Origin: Thermoanaerobacterales bacterium
GTDB taxonomy: Bacteria; Actinomycetota; Acidimicrobiia; Acidimicrobiales; JACDCH01
Direction of reading: 5' to 3'
Assembly: GCA_017577565.1 (NCBI GenBank)
Contig: PKRH01000029.1
Location: 1 to 30,642 of the forward strand
DNA length: 30,642 nucleotides
Positions 15,847 to 26,519 of the stretch are shown piece after piece; within the stretch, counting starts at the first letter, position 1; every line of letters begins with the position of its first letter. The notes beneath the pieces are model-generated. The model searched no databases. It saw only the letters and a program-made list of their open reading frames with translations, and had not been told where the DNA came from. The position numbers were made by a program, and so were the translations under genes.

Positions 15847-16107
15847 ATGCTTGCCAACCTCGCCATCCTCGCCCAGGAAGCTGCCGAAGAGGGCATCACC
15901 AACACCGGCCTGGCGGCGCTGACCTACGGCATCGCCGCCCTGGGGCCGGGCATCGGCATCGGCTACCTCGTCGGCCAGTCGGTCCAGGCCATGGCCCGCC
16001 AGCCCGAGGCGGCCGGCATGGTCCGCACGACGATGTTCCTGGGCATCGCCTTCGTCGAGGCCCTCGCCCTGATCGGCTTCGTCGTCTTCTTCCTCGGCCA
16101 GGCCTGA
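15847..16107 (+). CDS. atpE: ATP synthase Fo subunit c
   Basis: This 86-residue hairpin protein forms the rotating c-ring. The first helix carries GPGIGIGYLVG, the polar loop is Arg51-Gln52-Pro53 (ARQPEA), and the proton-carrying carboxylate is Glu71 (FVEALALIGFV). The residue after Glu71 is Ala rather than Ser/Thr, which argues for protons over sodium. The N-terminus before the helix (AQEAAEEGITNTG) is acidic and somewhat long. The ATG has a strong purine-rich ribosome site. Confidence 0.98.
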   Translation: MLANLAILAQEAAEEGITNTGLAALTYGIAALGPGIGIGYLVGQSVQAMARQPEAAGMVRTTMFLGIAFVEALALIGFVVFFLGQA

Positions 16108-16145
16108 TCACCCCGCACGCACCGGACGGCAACAAGGAACGACCC

Positions 16146-16820
16146 ATGCGACGCAGGAACATGCTGCTGGCCCTGTCGGCGGTCGCTCTCGGCCTCGTCC
16201 TGGCGCTGGCCGGCCCGGCCGGTGCGCAGGAGGGCGAGGGCGAGCCCGAGATCGGGCACGCCGAGGAGGAGTGCATCGAGATCCTCGAGGGCGGCGGCGC
16301 GATCGACGACTGCCAGGAGGCGCCGAACATCCTCCTGCCCGAGGTGAACGAGATCATCTGGGGCGCGATCGGCTTCCTGGTGGTGTTCTTCTTCCTCGCC
16401 AAGTTCGGCCTGCCGGCCATGCGCAAGGCGATGGACGCCCGCACCGAGCGGATCCGCAACGACCTCCAGGCGGCCGAGCAGCAGCGGGCCGAGGCCGAGC
16501 AGCTGCTGGCCGAGTACCGGGCCAAGCTGAACGACGCCAAGGCCGAGGCCGGCCGCATCATCGAGGAGGCCCGCCAGGCCGCCGACCAGCTCAAGCGCGA
16601 GCAGGAGGCCCGCCTCCAGGAGGAGCTGGCCGAGATGCGCAGCCGGGCCCAGGCCGACATCGAGACCGCCCGGGCGCAGGCCCTCGCCGACCTGCGGGAC
16701 GAGGTCGCCCAGCTGGCGCTCGGGGCCGCCGAGGCGGTGCTGCAGCGCAACCTCGACGAGGCCGCGCAGACCCAGCTCATCGAGGACTACATCAACCAGG
16801 TGGCGGCGCAGCGCTCGTAG
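16146..16820 (+). CDS. atpF: ATP synthase Fo subunit b with signal peptide and outside segment
   Basis: Subunit b is the peripheral stalk. Residues 68-88 (WGAIGFLVVFFFLAKFGLP) are the membrane helix, and 90-224 form the long charged coiled coil (GRIIEEARQAADQLKREQ) that reaches the F1 head. Unusually, residues 1-27 look like a cleavable signal peptide: RRR, a hydrophobic core, then AGA before Gln28. Between it and the membrane helix lie about 40 acidic residues with Cys43 and Cys56, which would face outside and could form a disulphide. Typical b subunits have only a few residues before the helix. ATG 16146 follows AAGGA; ATG 16161 is a possible later start but would still keep the hydrophobic core. 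Confidence 0.95.
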   Translation: MRRRNMLLALSAVALGLVLALAGPAGAQEGEGEPEIGHAEEECIEILEGGGAIDDCQEAPNILLPEVNEIIWGAIGFLVVFFFLAKFGLPAMRKAMDARTERIRNDLQAAEQQRAEAEQLLAEYRAKLNDAKAEAGRIIEEARQAADQLKREQEARLQEELAEMRSRAQADIETARAQALADLRDEVAQLALGAAEAVLQRNLDEAAQTQLIEDYINQVAAQRS

Positions 16821-16853
16821 CGCGCCCCGCCGGACACCAGGAGCGACGCCGAG

Positions 16854-17381
16854 ATGGCAGACGACCGCACGCTCGCCTACGCCGAAGCGCTCTTCGCCGT
16901 GGCCCGCGCCGAGGGCACCCTCGGCGAGGTGGAGGACGAGCTGTTCCGGTTCTCGCAGGTCCTGAAGGGGTCGGACGAGCTGCGGGAGGCGCTCACCGAC
17001 CCCCGGATCCCGGCGAGCCGCCGCCAGCAGATCGTCGAGGACCTGCTCGGCGGCAAGGCCAGCGACACGACCGTCGCCCTGGTGTCGATGGTCGTCGGCA
17101 CCGGCCGGGCGCGCGAGCTGCCGGACATCGTCGCCCGGCTGGTCGAGATGAGCGCCGCGGAGGCCGACAAGGAGGTCGCCGAGGTGCGCTCGGCGGTCCC
17201 CCTCAACGACGACCAGCGCAAGCGGCTGGCCGAGGCCCTGAACAAGGCCACCGGCAAGCAGGTCGAGGTCAAGGTGATCGTCGACCCCTCGGTGATGGGC
17301 GGCATCGTCGCCCAGGTCGGGGACACCGTCATCGACGGGTCGGTGCGCAGCCGCCTCGAGCAGCTCAAGAACGCGTTCTAG
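16854..17381 (+). CDS. atpH: ATP synthase F1 subunit delta
   Basis: The 175-residue delta subunit joins the b stalk to the top of the alpha3beta3 head. It shows the N-terminal six-helix domain starting RTLAYAEALFAVA, and the conserved C-terminal strand-turn segment VDPSVMGGIVAQVGDTVIDGSVRSRL (spread over about 142-167). Length is normal, unlike mycobacteria, where delta is fused to a second b-like domain. An AGGAG lies upstream of the ATG; 33 bases separate it from atpF. Confidence 0.96.
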   Translation: MADDRTLAYAEALFAVARAEGTLGEVEDELFRFSQVLKGSDELREALTDPRIPASRRQQIVEDLLGGKASDTTVALVSMVVGTGRARELPDIVARLVEMSAAEADKEVAEVRSAVPLNDDQRKRLAEALNKATGKQVEVKVIVDPSVMGGIVAQVGDTVIDGSVRSRLEQLKNAF

Positions 17382-17406
17382 AGGACGAGACGACGAGGAC
17401 ACGACG

Positions 17407-18981
<1,575 letters not shown>

Positions 18982-18984
18982 CCC

Positions 18985-19953
18985 GTGGCCGGCGGCAAGG
19001 AACGGGCCCTGCGTCGACGGATCCGCTCGATCCAGTCGACGAAGAAGATCACCAAGGCGATGGAGCTCATCGCCGCCAGCCGCATCGCCAAGGCCCAGCA
19101 GCGGGTCGCCGCCGCTCGCCCCTACAGCGAGCGCATCACCGAGGTGATCCGCAACCTGGCGGCGGCGGGTGCCGGTGAGGGCTCGCCCCTGCTCGCCGAG
19201 CGCGACCGGGTCGAGACCGTCGCCTACGTCGTCGTCGCCGGCGACCGGGGGCTGTCGGGCGCCTACAACAGCTCGGTCATCCGCGCCGCCGAGCGGTCGA
19301 TGCTCCACCAGCGCGAGCAGGGCCGCCGCACCCGGCTGGTGACCGTGGGCAAGAAGGCGCAGTCGTACTTCCGCTTCCGGGGCTGGGAGATCGACGAGGC
19401 CTACGTCGGGATCTCCGACAACCCCAGCTACGAGGACGCCCGGATCATCGCCGACTACGTGACGACGCGGTTCGAGCAGGGCGAGTACGACCGCGTCGAG
19501 CTCGCCTACACGCAGTTCCTGTCGGTCGGCACCCAGCGGGTGACGATCCGCCGGTTCGTGCCGCTGGACGCGTCGCTGCTCGAGACCGGCGACGGGCCGA
19601 CCGCCGACTACGAGTTCGAGCCGGCGCCGCAGCAGATCCTCGACCGGCTGCTGCCGCGCTACGCCGAGGCCCGGCTGTACGCCGCGCTGCTCGAGGGCGC
19701 GGCCTCCTTCTTCGCCGCCCAGCAGCGGGCGATGAAGTCGGCGACCGACAACGCCGAGGAGCTGATCGTCAAGTACAGCCGCGAGATGAACCGGGCCCGC
19801 CAGGACGCCATCACCACCGAGATCATGGAGATCGTGGGCGGGGCCGAGGCCTTGCGCCAGGCGCAGTCCGACCGGACCGACCTGCTCGTCGACCACGTCC
19901 TCATGGCTGCGGACGTCCTGACGAACGAACTCAACCCGCTCTCGCGCTCATAA
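18985..19953 (+). CDS. atpG: ATP synthase F1 subunit gamma with C-terminal extension
   Basis: Gamma is the central rotor shaft. The 322-residue product starts with the conserved RRRIRSIQSTKKITKAMELIA helix (split by the usual turn) and has VVVAGDRGLSGAYN in the Rossmann-like part. The C-terminal helix carries REMNRARQDAITTEIMEIV and GGAEAL, where most gamma subunits end (about residue 290). Here 32 more residues follow (RQAQSDRTDLLVDHVLMAAD, then VLTNELNPLSRS). The extension is in frame with normal codon use and a TAA stop just before the atpD ribosome site. GTG 18985 is 3 bases after atpA. Confidence 0.96.
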   Translation: MAGGKERALRRRIRSIQSTKKITKAMELIAASRIAKAQQRVAAARPYSERITEVIRNLAAAGAGEGSPLLAERDRVETVAYVVVAGDRGLSGAYNSSVIRAAERSMLHQREQGRRTRLVTVGKKAQSYFRFRGWEIDEAYVGISDNPSYEDARIIADYVTTRFEQGEYDRVELAYTQFLSVGTQRVTIRRFVPLDASLLETGDGPTADYEFEPAPQQILDRLLPRYAEARLYAALLEGAASFFAAQQRAMKSATDNAEELIVKYSREMNRARQDAITTEIMEIVGGAEALRQAQSDRTDLLVDHVLMAADVLTNELNPLSRS

Positions 19954-19969
19954 GAGGAGCACCCCGACC

Positions 19970-21433
<1,464 letters not shown>

Positions 21434-21437
21434 CGAC

Positions 21438-21839
21438 GTGGCCCTGCGGGTCGAGCTCGTCTCGCCCGAGCGCATCCTCTACTCGGGCGAGGCCGAGATG
21501 GTCGTCGTCCGCACGCTCGGCGGCGGCGAGATCGCGTTCATGCCCGGGCACGCCCCGTTCGTGGGCGCCCTGGCCATCGCCACAGCCACCCTGCGCACGC
21601 CGCAGGGGGACGAGCTCGTCGCCGTCCACGGCGGGTTCGTCGAGGTGTCCAACGACACCGTCACGATCCTGTCCGACGTCGCCGAGCTGGCCAGCCAGAT
21701 CGACGTCGAGCGGGCGCAGCGGGCCAAGGAGCGGGCCGAGGAGCGGCTGCGGGCCGCCCGCGACGCCGAGGCCGAGGCCGCCCTGCGCCGGGCGCTGATC
21801 CGCCTCCAGACCGCGGGCAACCTGGCCGCCGTGTCCTAA
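21438..21839 (+). CDS. atpC: ATP synthase F1 subunit epsilon
   Basis: Epsilon is part of the rotor foot and restrains ATP hydrolysis. The 133-residue product has the N-terminal beta-sandwich (LVSPERILYSGEAEMVVV, MPGHAPFVGAL, VHGGFVEVSND) and a C-terminal helical hairpin rich in Arg/Ala/Glu (about 87-128), so both domains are present. GTG 21438 is 4 bases after atpD, with GGGGGAG upstream. It is the last gene of the operon; a perfect hairpin follows directly. Confidence 0.96.
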   Translation: MALRVELVSPERILYSGEAEMVVVRTLGGGEIAFMPGHAPFVGALAIATATLRTPQGDELVAVHGGFVEVSNDTVTILSDVAELASQIDVERAQRAKERAEERLRAARDAEAEAALRRALIRLQTAGNLAAVS

Positions 21840-21844
21840 CCTCG

Positions 21845-21864
21845 TGCTCCTCGGGGGAGGAGCA
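21845..21864 (+). terminator. Perfect hairpin after atpC, overlapping the next start codon
   Basis: TGCTCCTC-GGGG-GAGGAGCA has 8-base perfect arms and a 4-base loop, 5 bases after the atpC stop. There is no T-run, so it would be an intrinsic terminator only in the loose actinobacterial sense. The right arm contains GAGGAG and the A of the next gene's ATG (21864), so the structure could also block translation of that gene on readthrough RNA. TAACCT at 21837-21842 could be a -10 box for a separate transcript. Confidence 0.5.
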
Positions 21865-23537
21865 TGGGGTTCCGCACACCGGCCGCCCGGCTGGCGGCCG
21901 TCACGGTCGTCGTCACGGTGGTCGCCCTCTACGCGGCGACCACCTGGCTGACCTCGGGCACGTTCGTCTACCCGATCGACGACCCGGCCATCCACCTCGC
22001 CGTCGCCCGCCGCCTGGCCCACGACGGCACGTGGGGCGTCGTGGCCGGCGAGTTCCAGTCGGCCTCGTCGTCACCGCTGTGGACGGTGCTGCTCGCGCCC
22101 ACCCAGTGGCTGGTGCGGGGTGCGGCCGGCGAGCTGGTGCCCCTGGCGCTCGCCGTGGCGGCGGCGGTGGCGGTCGTGTGGCTGCTGCGGGACGACCTCG
22201 CGGCGCTGCGGCCCGGACGGCGCCGCCCGCTGGACGCGCTCGCGGTGGTGGCGGCCGTCGTCGCGCTGGCGTTCCTGCCCGGCCTGGCCTTCATGGGCAT
22301 GGAGCACACGCTCCACGCCGCGCTCGTGCTGGCGCTGGCGACGGCGGTCGAGGCCCGCTGGGCCGGTGGTGGCCCCCGGGCCGCCGACCGGGTCCCGGTG
22401 CCGCGCTGGGCGCCGGTCGCACTGGCGGCGGCGGCCACGGCGACCCGCTACGAGACCGGCGGCGTGGTCGTGGCGCTGGCGGTGGGCCTGGCGGTCGCCG
22501 GCCTGGGGCCGTGGCGCGACCCGGACACGCCCCCGGCGCCCGCCCGGCGCCGGGTGGGGGCGGTCGCCGCGCTGGCCGCCACCGCCGCCGCCGTGGTCGG
22601 CGGGGTCGGTGCGGTGAGCCTGGCCTTCGGGCAGGGCCTGCTGCCCAACTCGGTCGTGCTGAAGAGCGTCGGCGACCGGGGCGACACCCGCCGGTCGCCG
22701 GCCGCGGCGCTCGAGCGGCTGGTGGGCGACCCGCTGCTGGTGGCCTTCGCGGTCGTGGCCGTCGCCGTGCTCGCCGCGACGGCGGTCGCCCGCCGGCGGG
22801 GGCGGGTCGTGCCCGGCGGGGCGGCCTTCCCGGCGGCGGTGACGCTGGTGGCGATCCTCGTCCACGCCGAGCTGGGGGCCGTCGAGGCCTCGCTGCGCTA
22901 CCAGGGGTACCTCTACGGGCTCGGCACGTGGACCGTCCTGCGGGTGCTGCCGCTGCTGCCGGCCCTCGCCCCCCGACTCGCCGGGCTGCCGGCCGGGGCG
23001 GTGGTGCTCCTGCTGGTCCCGGCCGCGGCCCACCAGGTCGAGGCCACCCTGTCGGCGCCGCGGGAGGCGGCGATCACCTGGGAGCAGCGCTACCAGGTGG
23101 CCCGCTTCCTGGCCGAGGCCTACCGCGAGGCGCCGATCGCCATCAGCGAGCTGGGCTACATCTCGCTCTACCACGACGGACCGCTGACCGACGTCTACGG
23201 CCTCGCCGACCACGAGGTGCTGGAGGCCCGGCTGGACGGCCGGGCCGACGCCGCGTTCTGGCGGGACCTCACCGAGCGGCGCGACGTCGAGGTCGTCGTG
23301 ACCTACGACTTCTCGCTGGGCGGGGACGTGCCGCCCGAGTGGATCCGGGTCGCCGAGTGGCGGTCGCCGGACGCCTACTTCGAGGTCACCCGGTTCTGGG
23401 CCGCCGCGCCCGAGCACACCGGGCCGCTGATCGAGCGGCTGCGGGCCTACGAGCCCGAGCTGCCCCCCGGGGTCGAGGTGACCTACAACGACGTGGCCCC
23501 GCTGGTGGCCGCCACCCGCATGGCCGAGGGCGGGTAG
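21864..23537 (+). CDS. Polytopic membrane protein, GT-C glycosyltransferase-like
   Basis: The 557-residue protein has about ten membrane helices in its first 380 residues and a soluble C-terminal domain. The first outside loop reads VYPIDDPAIHLAVARRLAHDGTWG; paired acidic residues followed by a short helix, and an SSSPLWT segment after it, are features of GT-C fold enzymes that use polyprenyl-phosphate sugars, such as mycobacterial arabinofuranosyltransferases. This assignment is inference. Residues about 410-557 (ISELGYISLYHDGPLTDVYGLAD) resemble the outside domain of such proteins. The start codon sits in the hairpin after atpC, with AGGAG too close to the ATG for ideal initiation, so the start is uncertain. 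Confidence 0.8.
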   Translation: MGFRTPAARLAAVTVVVTVVALYAATTWLTSGTFVYPIDDPAIHLAVARRLAHDGTWGVVAGEFQSASSSPLWTVLLAPTQWLVRGAAGELVPLALAVAAAVAVVWLLRDDLAALRPGRRRPLDALAVVAAVVALAFLPGLAFMGMEHTLHAALVLALATAVEARWAGGGPRAADRVPVPRWAPVALAAAATATRYETGGVVVALAVGLAVAGLGPWRDPDTPPAPARRRVGAVAALAATAAAVVGGVGAVSLAFGQGLLPNSVVLKSVGDRGDTRRSPAAALERLVGDPLLVAFAVVAVAVLAATAVARRRGRVVPGGAAFPAAVTLVAILVHAELGAVEASLRYQGYLYGLGTWTVLRVLPLLPALAPRLAGLPAGAVVLLLVPAAAHQVEATLSAPREAAITWEQRYQVARFLAEAYREAPIAISELGYISLYHDGPLTDVYGLADHEVLEARLDGRADAAFWRDLTERRDVEVVVTYDFSLGGDVPPEWIRVAEWRSPDAYFEVTRFWAAAPEHTGPLIERLRAYEPELPPGVEVTYNDVAPLVAATRMAEGG

Positions 23538-23552
23538 GGGAACGGGTCATCC

Positions 23553-24086
23553 GTGCCGCGCCGCCGCCTCGGGGTCGCCCTGCTCGTGCCGCCGCCGGTG
23601 GCCGTCGAGGTCGACGGCCTGCGCCGGGCGCTGGGCGACCCGTCGCGCCGCCGCATCCCGCCCCACCTCACGCTCGTGCCCCCGGTGAACGTGCGGGAGG
23701 ACGACGTCGGCGCGGCCCTGGACGTGCTGCGGCAGGCCGCCCGGGCCGTGCCGCCCCTCGACCTGCGGCTGGGGCCGGCGGCCACGTTCCACCCGGTCAA
23801 CCCCGTCGTCTACCTGGCGGTCGACGGCGCCCTCGGCGGGCTGGCCGAGCTGCGGGCGCGGGTGTTCGTCCCGCCGCTGGAGCGGTCGCTCGCCCACCCG
23901 TTCGTCCCCCACGTCACGGTCGCCGACGAGCTCGACCCCGACCGCATCCGGGCGGCCGTCACCGCCCTGGCCGACTACGTCGTCGACGTGCGGATCGAGG
24001 CGGTCCACCTGCTGGAGGAGGGGCGCGACCGGGTGTGGCGGCCCATCGCCGACGCACCCCTCAGCCGCCGGGCGCGGCCCGTCTAG
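23553..24086 (+). CDS. 2'-5' RNA ligase family (2H phosphoesterase) protein
   Basis: The 177-residue protein carries the two H-x-T motifs of the 2H superfamily: HLT at 38-40 (PPHLTLVPPV) and HVT at 120-122 (FVPHVTVAD), spaced as in bacterial ThpR/LigT proteins. These act as 2',3'-cyclic phosphodiesterases or RNA ligases on RNA ends; the substrate here is unknown. GTG 23553 is 15 bases after the membrane protein gene. Its TAG stop (24084-24086) forms part of the TAGGCT box of the next gene. Confidence 0.9.
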   Translation: MPRRRLGVALLVPPPVAVEVDGLRRALGDPSRRRIPPHLTLVPPVNVREDDVGAALDVLRQAARAVPPLDLRLGPAATFHPVNPVVYLAVDGALGGLAELRARVFVPPLERSLAHPFVPHVTVADELDPDRIRAAVTALADYVVDVRIEAVHLLEEGRDRVWRPIADAPLSRRARPV

Positions 24087-24089
24087 GCT
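24084..24089 (+). promoter_or_regulatory. Putative leaderless promoter of the SDR gene (-10 TAGGCT)
   Basis: TAGGCT ends 8 bases before ATG 24098 and reuses the TAG stop codon of the upstream gene. No ribosome site precedes the ATG. Confidence 0.45.
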
Positions 24090-24097
24090 CGCCGGCC

Positions 24098-24877
24098 ATG
24101 ACCCACACCGCGCTCGTCACGGGGGCGTCGTCGGGCATCGGGCGGGCGATGGTGCGCCAGCTCGCCGCCGAGGGCAGCGACGTGGTGCTCGTGGCCCGCG
24201 ACCGGGCCCGGCTCGAGGCGCTGGCCGCCGAGCTGGGGGAGGCCCACCCCACGGTCGGGGTCGAGGTGCTGCCCGCCGACCTGGCCCGCCGCGACGACCT
24301 CGAGGCGGTGGCGGCGCGGGTGGCGGCGACCGACCACCCGATCGACCTGCTCGTGAACAACGCCGGGTTCGGCACCTACGGCGACCTCGCCGAGCTCGAC
24401 GTCGAGACCGAGCTGGAGGAGATCGCGGTCAACGTCACCGCCGTCGTGCGCCTCACCCATGCCGCCGTGCGGGCGATGACCGCCCGGGGGACCGGGGCGA
24501 TCCTCAACGTCTCGTCCGTCGCCGGGCTGCAGGCCACGCCGGGCAACGCCACCTACGGGGCGACCAAGGCGTTCGTCGCCAGCTTCGGCGAGTCGGTGGC
24601 CGGCGAGCTGGAGGGCACCGGCGTCACGCTGACGACCGTCCTGCCCGGCTTCACCCGCACCGAGTTCCACGAGCGGGCGGGCGTGGGCGGCCGTCCTGTG
24701 CCGGACGTCGCCTGGATGTCGGCCGAGGACGTCGCCGCCCGGGCGCTGGCCGCCGCCCGGGCGGGCCGCCCCTGGTGCGTGCCGGGCGTCCTCAACAAGG
24801 TGCTGGTCGCGGCGGCCGGCCCGGTGCCCCGCGGCCTGAAGCGCCGGATCGCGGCCCGGGTCGCCCGCCGCGTCTGA
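24098..24877 (+). CDS. Short-chain dehydrogenase/reductase
   Basis: The 259-residue protein is a classical SDR: nucleotide-binding TGASSGIG (8-15), NNAG (87-90), catalytic Ser140 region (NVSSVAG), Tyr153 and Lys157 (YGATK). Arg34 after the second strand (VARDR) and the absence of an acidic residue there favour NADP(H). The C-terminal part (PRGLKRRIAARVARRV) is strongly basic, as in the SDRs related to DltE/YqjQ that may touch membranes. The substrate is unknown. Confidence 0.93.
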   Translation: MTHTALVTGASSGIGRAMVRQLAAEGSDVVLVARDRARLEALAAELGEAHPTVGVEVLPADLARRDDLEAVAARVAATDHPIDLLVNNAGFGTYGDLAELDVETELEEIAVNVTAVVRLTHAAVRAMTARGTGAILNVSSVAGLQATPGNATYGATKAFVASFGESVAGELEGTGVTLTTVLPGFTRTEFHERAGVGGRPVPDVAWMSAEDVAARALAAARAGRPWCVPGVLNKVLVAAAGPVPRGLKRRIAARVARRV

Positions 24878-24892
24878 CCCGGGCGGGCGCGG

Positions 24893-25885
24893 TCAGGCGA
24901 AGTCGATCGCCGAGAAGCGGGCCAGCTTCGAGAGCTGGTGCTGGGCGTTGACGAGCCGGACGGTGCCCGACTTCGACCGCATGACCAGCGACTGGGTGCT
25001 GGCCCCCTGCCGGGTGAAGCGCACGCCCCGGAGCAGCTCGCCGTCGGTGATGCCGGTGGCGGCGAAGAAGCAGTTGTCCCCGCCGACCAGGTCGTCGGTG
25101 CGGATGACCTTGTCGAGGTCGTAGCCGGCGTCGATCGCCGCCCGCCGCTCCTCGTCGTTGCGGGGCCAGAGCTTGCCCTGCAGCTCGCCGCCCATGCACT
25201 TGAGCGCGGCGGCGGCGATGACGCCCTCGGGCGTGCCGCCGATGCCGAAGAGGATGTCGGCGCCGGAGTCGGGCCACGCCGTCGAGATGGCGCCGGCGAC
25301 GTCGCCGTCGGGGATGAGCCGGATGCGGGCCCCGGTCGAGCGCACCTCGGCGATGAGGTCGGCGTGGCGGTCGCGGTCGAGGATGACCGCCGTGATGTCG
25401 CGCGGCGAGGTGCCCTTGGCCTCGGCCAGCGCGGCGATGTTCTCGGAGGGCGACCGCTCGATGTCGATGACGCCGACCCCCTCCGGCCCCACGGCGATCT
25501 TCTCCATGTAGACGCAGGGGCCGGGATCGAACATCGTGCCCCGCTCGGACACGGCGATGACCGAGATGGCGTTGCCCCGCCCGAGGGCGGTCAGCGTCGT
25601 GCCGTCGATCGGGTCGACGGCGATGTCGGTGAGGGTCGGGCTGCCGTCGCCGATGCGCTCGCCGTTGTAGAGCATCGGCGCCTCGTCCTTCTCGCCCTCG
25701 CCGATGACGACGACGCCGTCCATCGGGACCGTCTCCAGGACGATGCGCATGGCGTCGACCGCGGCCTGGTCGGCGCCGTTCTTGTCGCCCCGGCCCATCC
25801 AGCGTGCCGCGGCCAGGGCGGCCGCCTCGGTGACGCGCACGAGCTCGAGGGCCAGGTTGCGGTCCGGTGGCTGCTTCTCGACCAT
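24893..25885 (-). CDS. glpX: Class II fructose-1,6-bisphosphatase
   Basis: GlpX removes the 1-phosphate from fructose 1,6-bisphosphate in gluconeogenesis; in many actinobacteria, including M. tuberculosis, it is the main FBPase. The 330-residue product has the metal-binding GEGEKDEAP and VDPIDGTT motifs, RDRH near the middle and GIGGTPEGVIAAAALKCMGG (about 215-234). The ATG is 6 bases after a TATGGT box, so the mRNA is probably leaderless. It is divergent from the acidic unknown gene, with 36 bases between start codons. Confidence 0.96.
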   Translation of the reverse strand: MVEKQPPDRNLALELVRVTEAAALAAARWMGRGDKNGADQAAVDAMRIVLETVPMDGVVVIGEGEKDEAPMLYNGERIGDGSPTLTDIAVDPIDGTTLTALGRGNAISVIAVSERGTMFDPGPCVYMEKIAVGPEGVGVIDIERSPSENIAALAEAKGTSPRDITAVILDRDRHADLIAEVRSTGARIRLIPDGDVAGAISTAWPDSGADILFGIGGTPEGVIAAAALKCMGGELQGKLWPRNDEERRAAIDAGYDLDKVIRTDDLVGGDNCFFAATGITDGELLRGVRFTRQGASTQSLVMRSKSGTVRLVNAQHQLSKLARFSAIDFA

Positions 25886-25891
25886 GCGGCG

Positions 25892-25897
25892 ACCATA
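25892..25897 (-). promoter_or_regulatory. Putative leaderless promoter of glpX (-10 TATGGT)
   Basis: On the minus strand TATGGT ends 6 bases before the glpX ATG at 25885. The intergenic region is only 36 bases, so this promoter must overlap that of the divergent gene (TTGAAT at 25908-25913, 8 bases before GTG 25922). Confidence 0.45.
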
Positions 25898-25921
25898 CTC
25901 GCCCTGCTTGAATGGCCTCCC

Positions 25922-26470
25922 GTGGGGCAGGTCTCCGACCCCTACGACGACGACGGCGACGACCAGGGGATCTCGCTCTCCGGCCTGCCCGGCGAGCCGT
26001 TCGACGCCGAGCGCGACCAGGTCGCCTACGACCTCGGCGAGTGGGACGACGAGGCGGTCGCGGTCCTGGAGGAGCGCCTGGCGGCCGCCGGCATCCCCTA
26101 CGCCTGGGACGGCGACGAGCTGTTCGTCGACGAGGACGACGAGGAGGCGGTCGACGCCCTGGTCGACGAGCTGGTCGGCGACGAGCCGACGACCGGCGCG
26201 GTCGACGCCGAGCTGCTGGGCGACGTGTTCGTGGCCGCCGACCGGCTGCGCCGCGACCCGCAGGACCCCGACGGGGTCACGACCGTCCTCGACGAGGTCG
26301 GCGACCTCGACCCCGAGTGCCCGCCCTACGGGCTCGACGTCGACGACTGGCGGCCGGTGTGCGAGCGGTTCACGGCGCTGCGCGACCTGCTGCTGGCCGA
26401 CACCGTCGACGAGGAGGCGGTGACGGCCCGGGCGGACGAGCTGCGCAGCGCCCTGCGCCCCTACGTCTGA
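25922..26470 (+). CDS. Acidic hypothetical protein
   Basis: This 182-residue protein is very rich in Asp and Glu. Residues about 35-85 (DLGEWDDEAVAVLEERLAAA, then IPYAWDGDELFVDEDDEEAV) have the helix-strand-strand pattern of small signal-transducer-like DUF2007 domains, which is a weak resemblance. The rest is helical, ending ELRSALRPYV. No signal peptide or membrane helix is present. GTG 25922 is the first start after the divergent promoter region; an ATG at 25912 is in another frame. Function unknown. Confidence 0.8.
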   Translation: MGQVSDPYDDDGDDQGISLSGLPGEPFDAERDQVAYDLGEWDDEAVAVLEERLAAAGIPYAWDGDELFVDEDDEEAVDALVDELVGDEPTTGAVDAELLGDVFVAADRLRRDPQDPDGVTTVLDEVGDLDPECPPYGLDVDDWRPVCERFTALRDLLLADTVDEEAVTARADELRSALRPYV

Positions 26471-26507
26471 GCCCCGGCCGGGCGGGATCGCCGCCGGGCG
26501 CCGCCGT

Positions 26508-26513
26508 TAGGCT
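26508..26513 (+). promoter_or_regulatory. Putative leaderless promoter of the J-domain gene (-10 TAGGCT)
   Basis: TAGGCT ends 6 bases before GTG 26520, with no ribosome site. It is identical to the box before the SDR gene. Confidence 0.45.
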
Positions 26514-26519
26514 GCTCGG

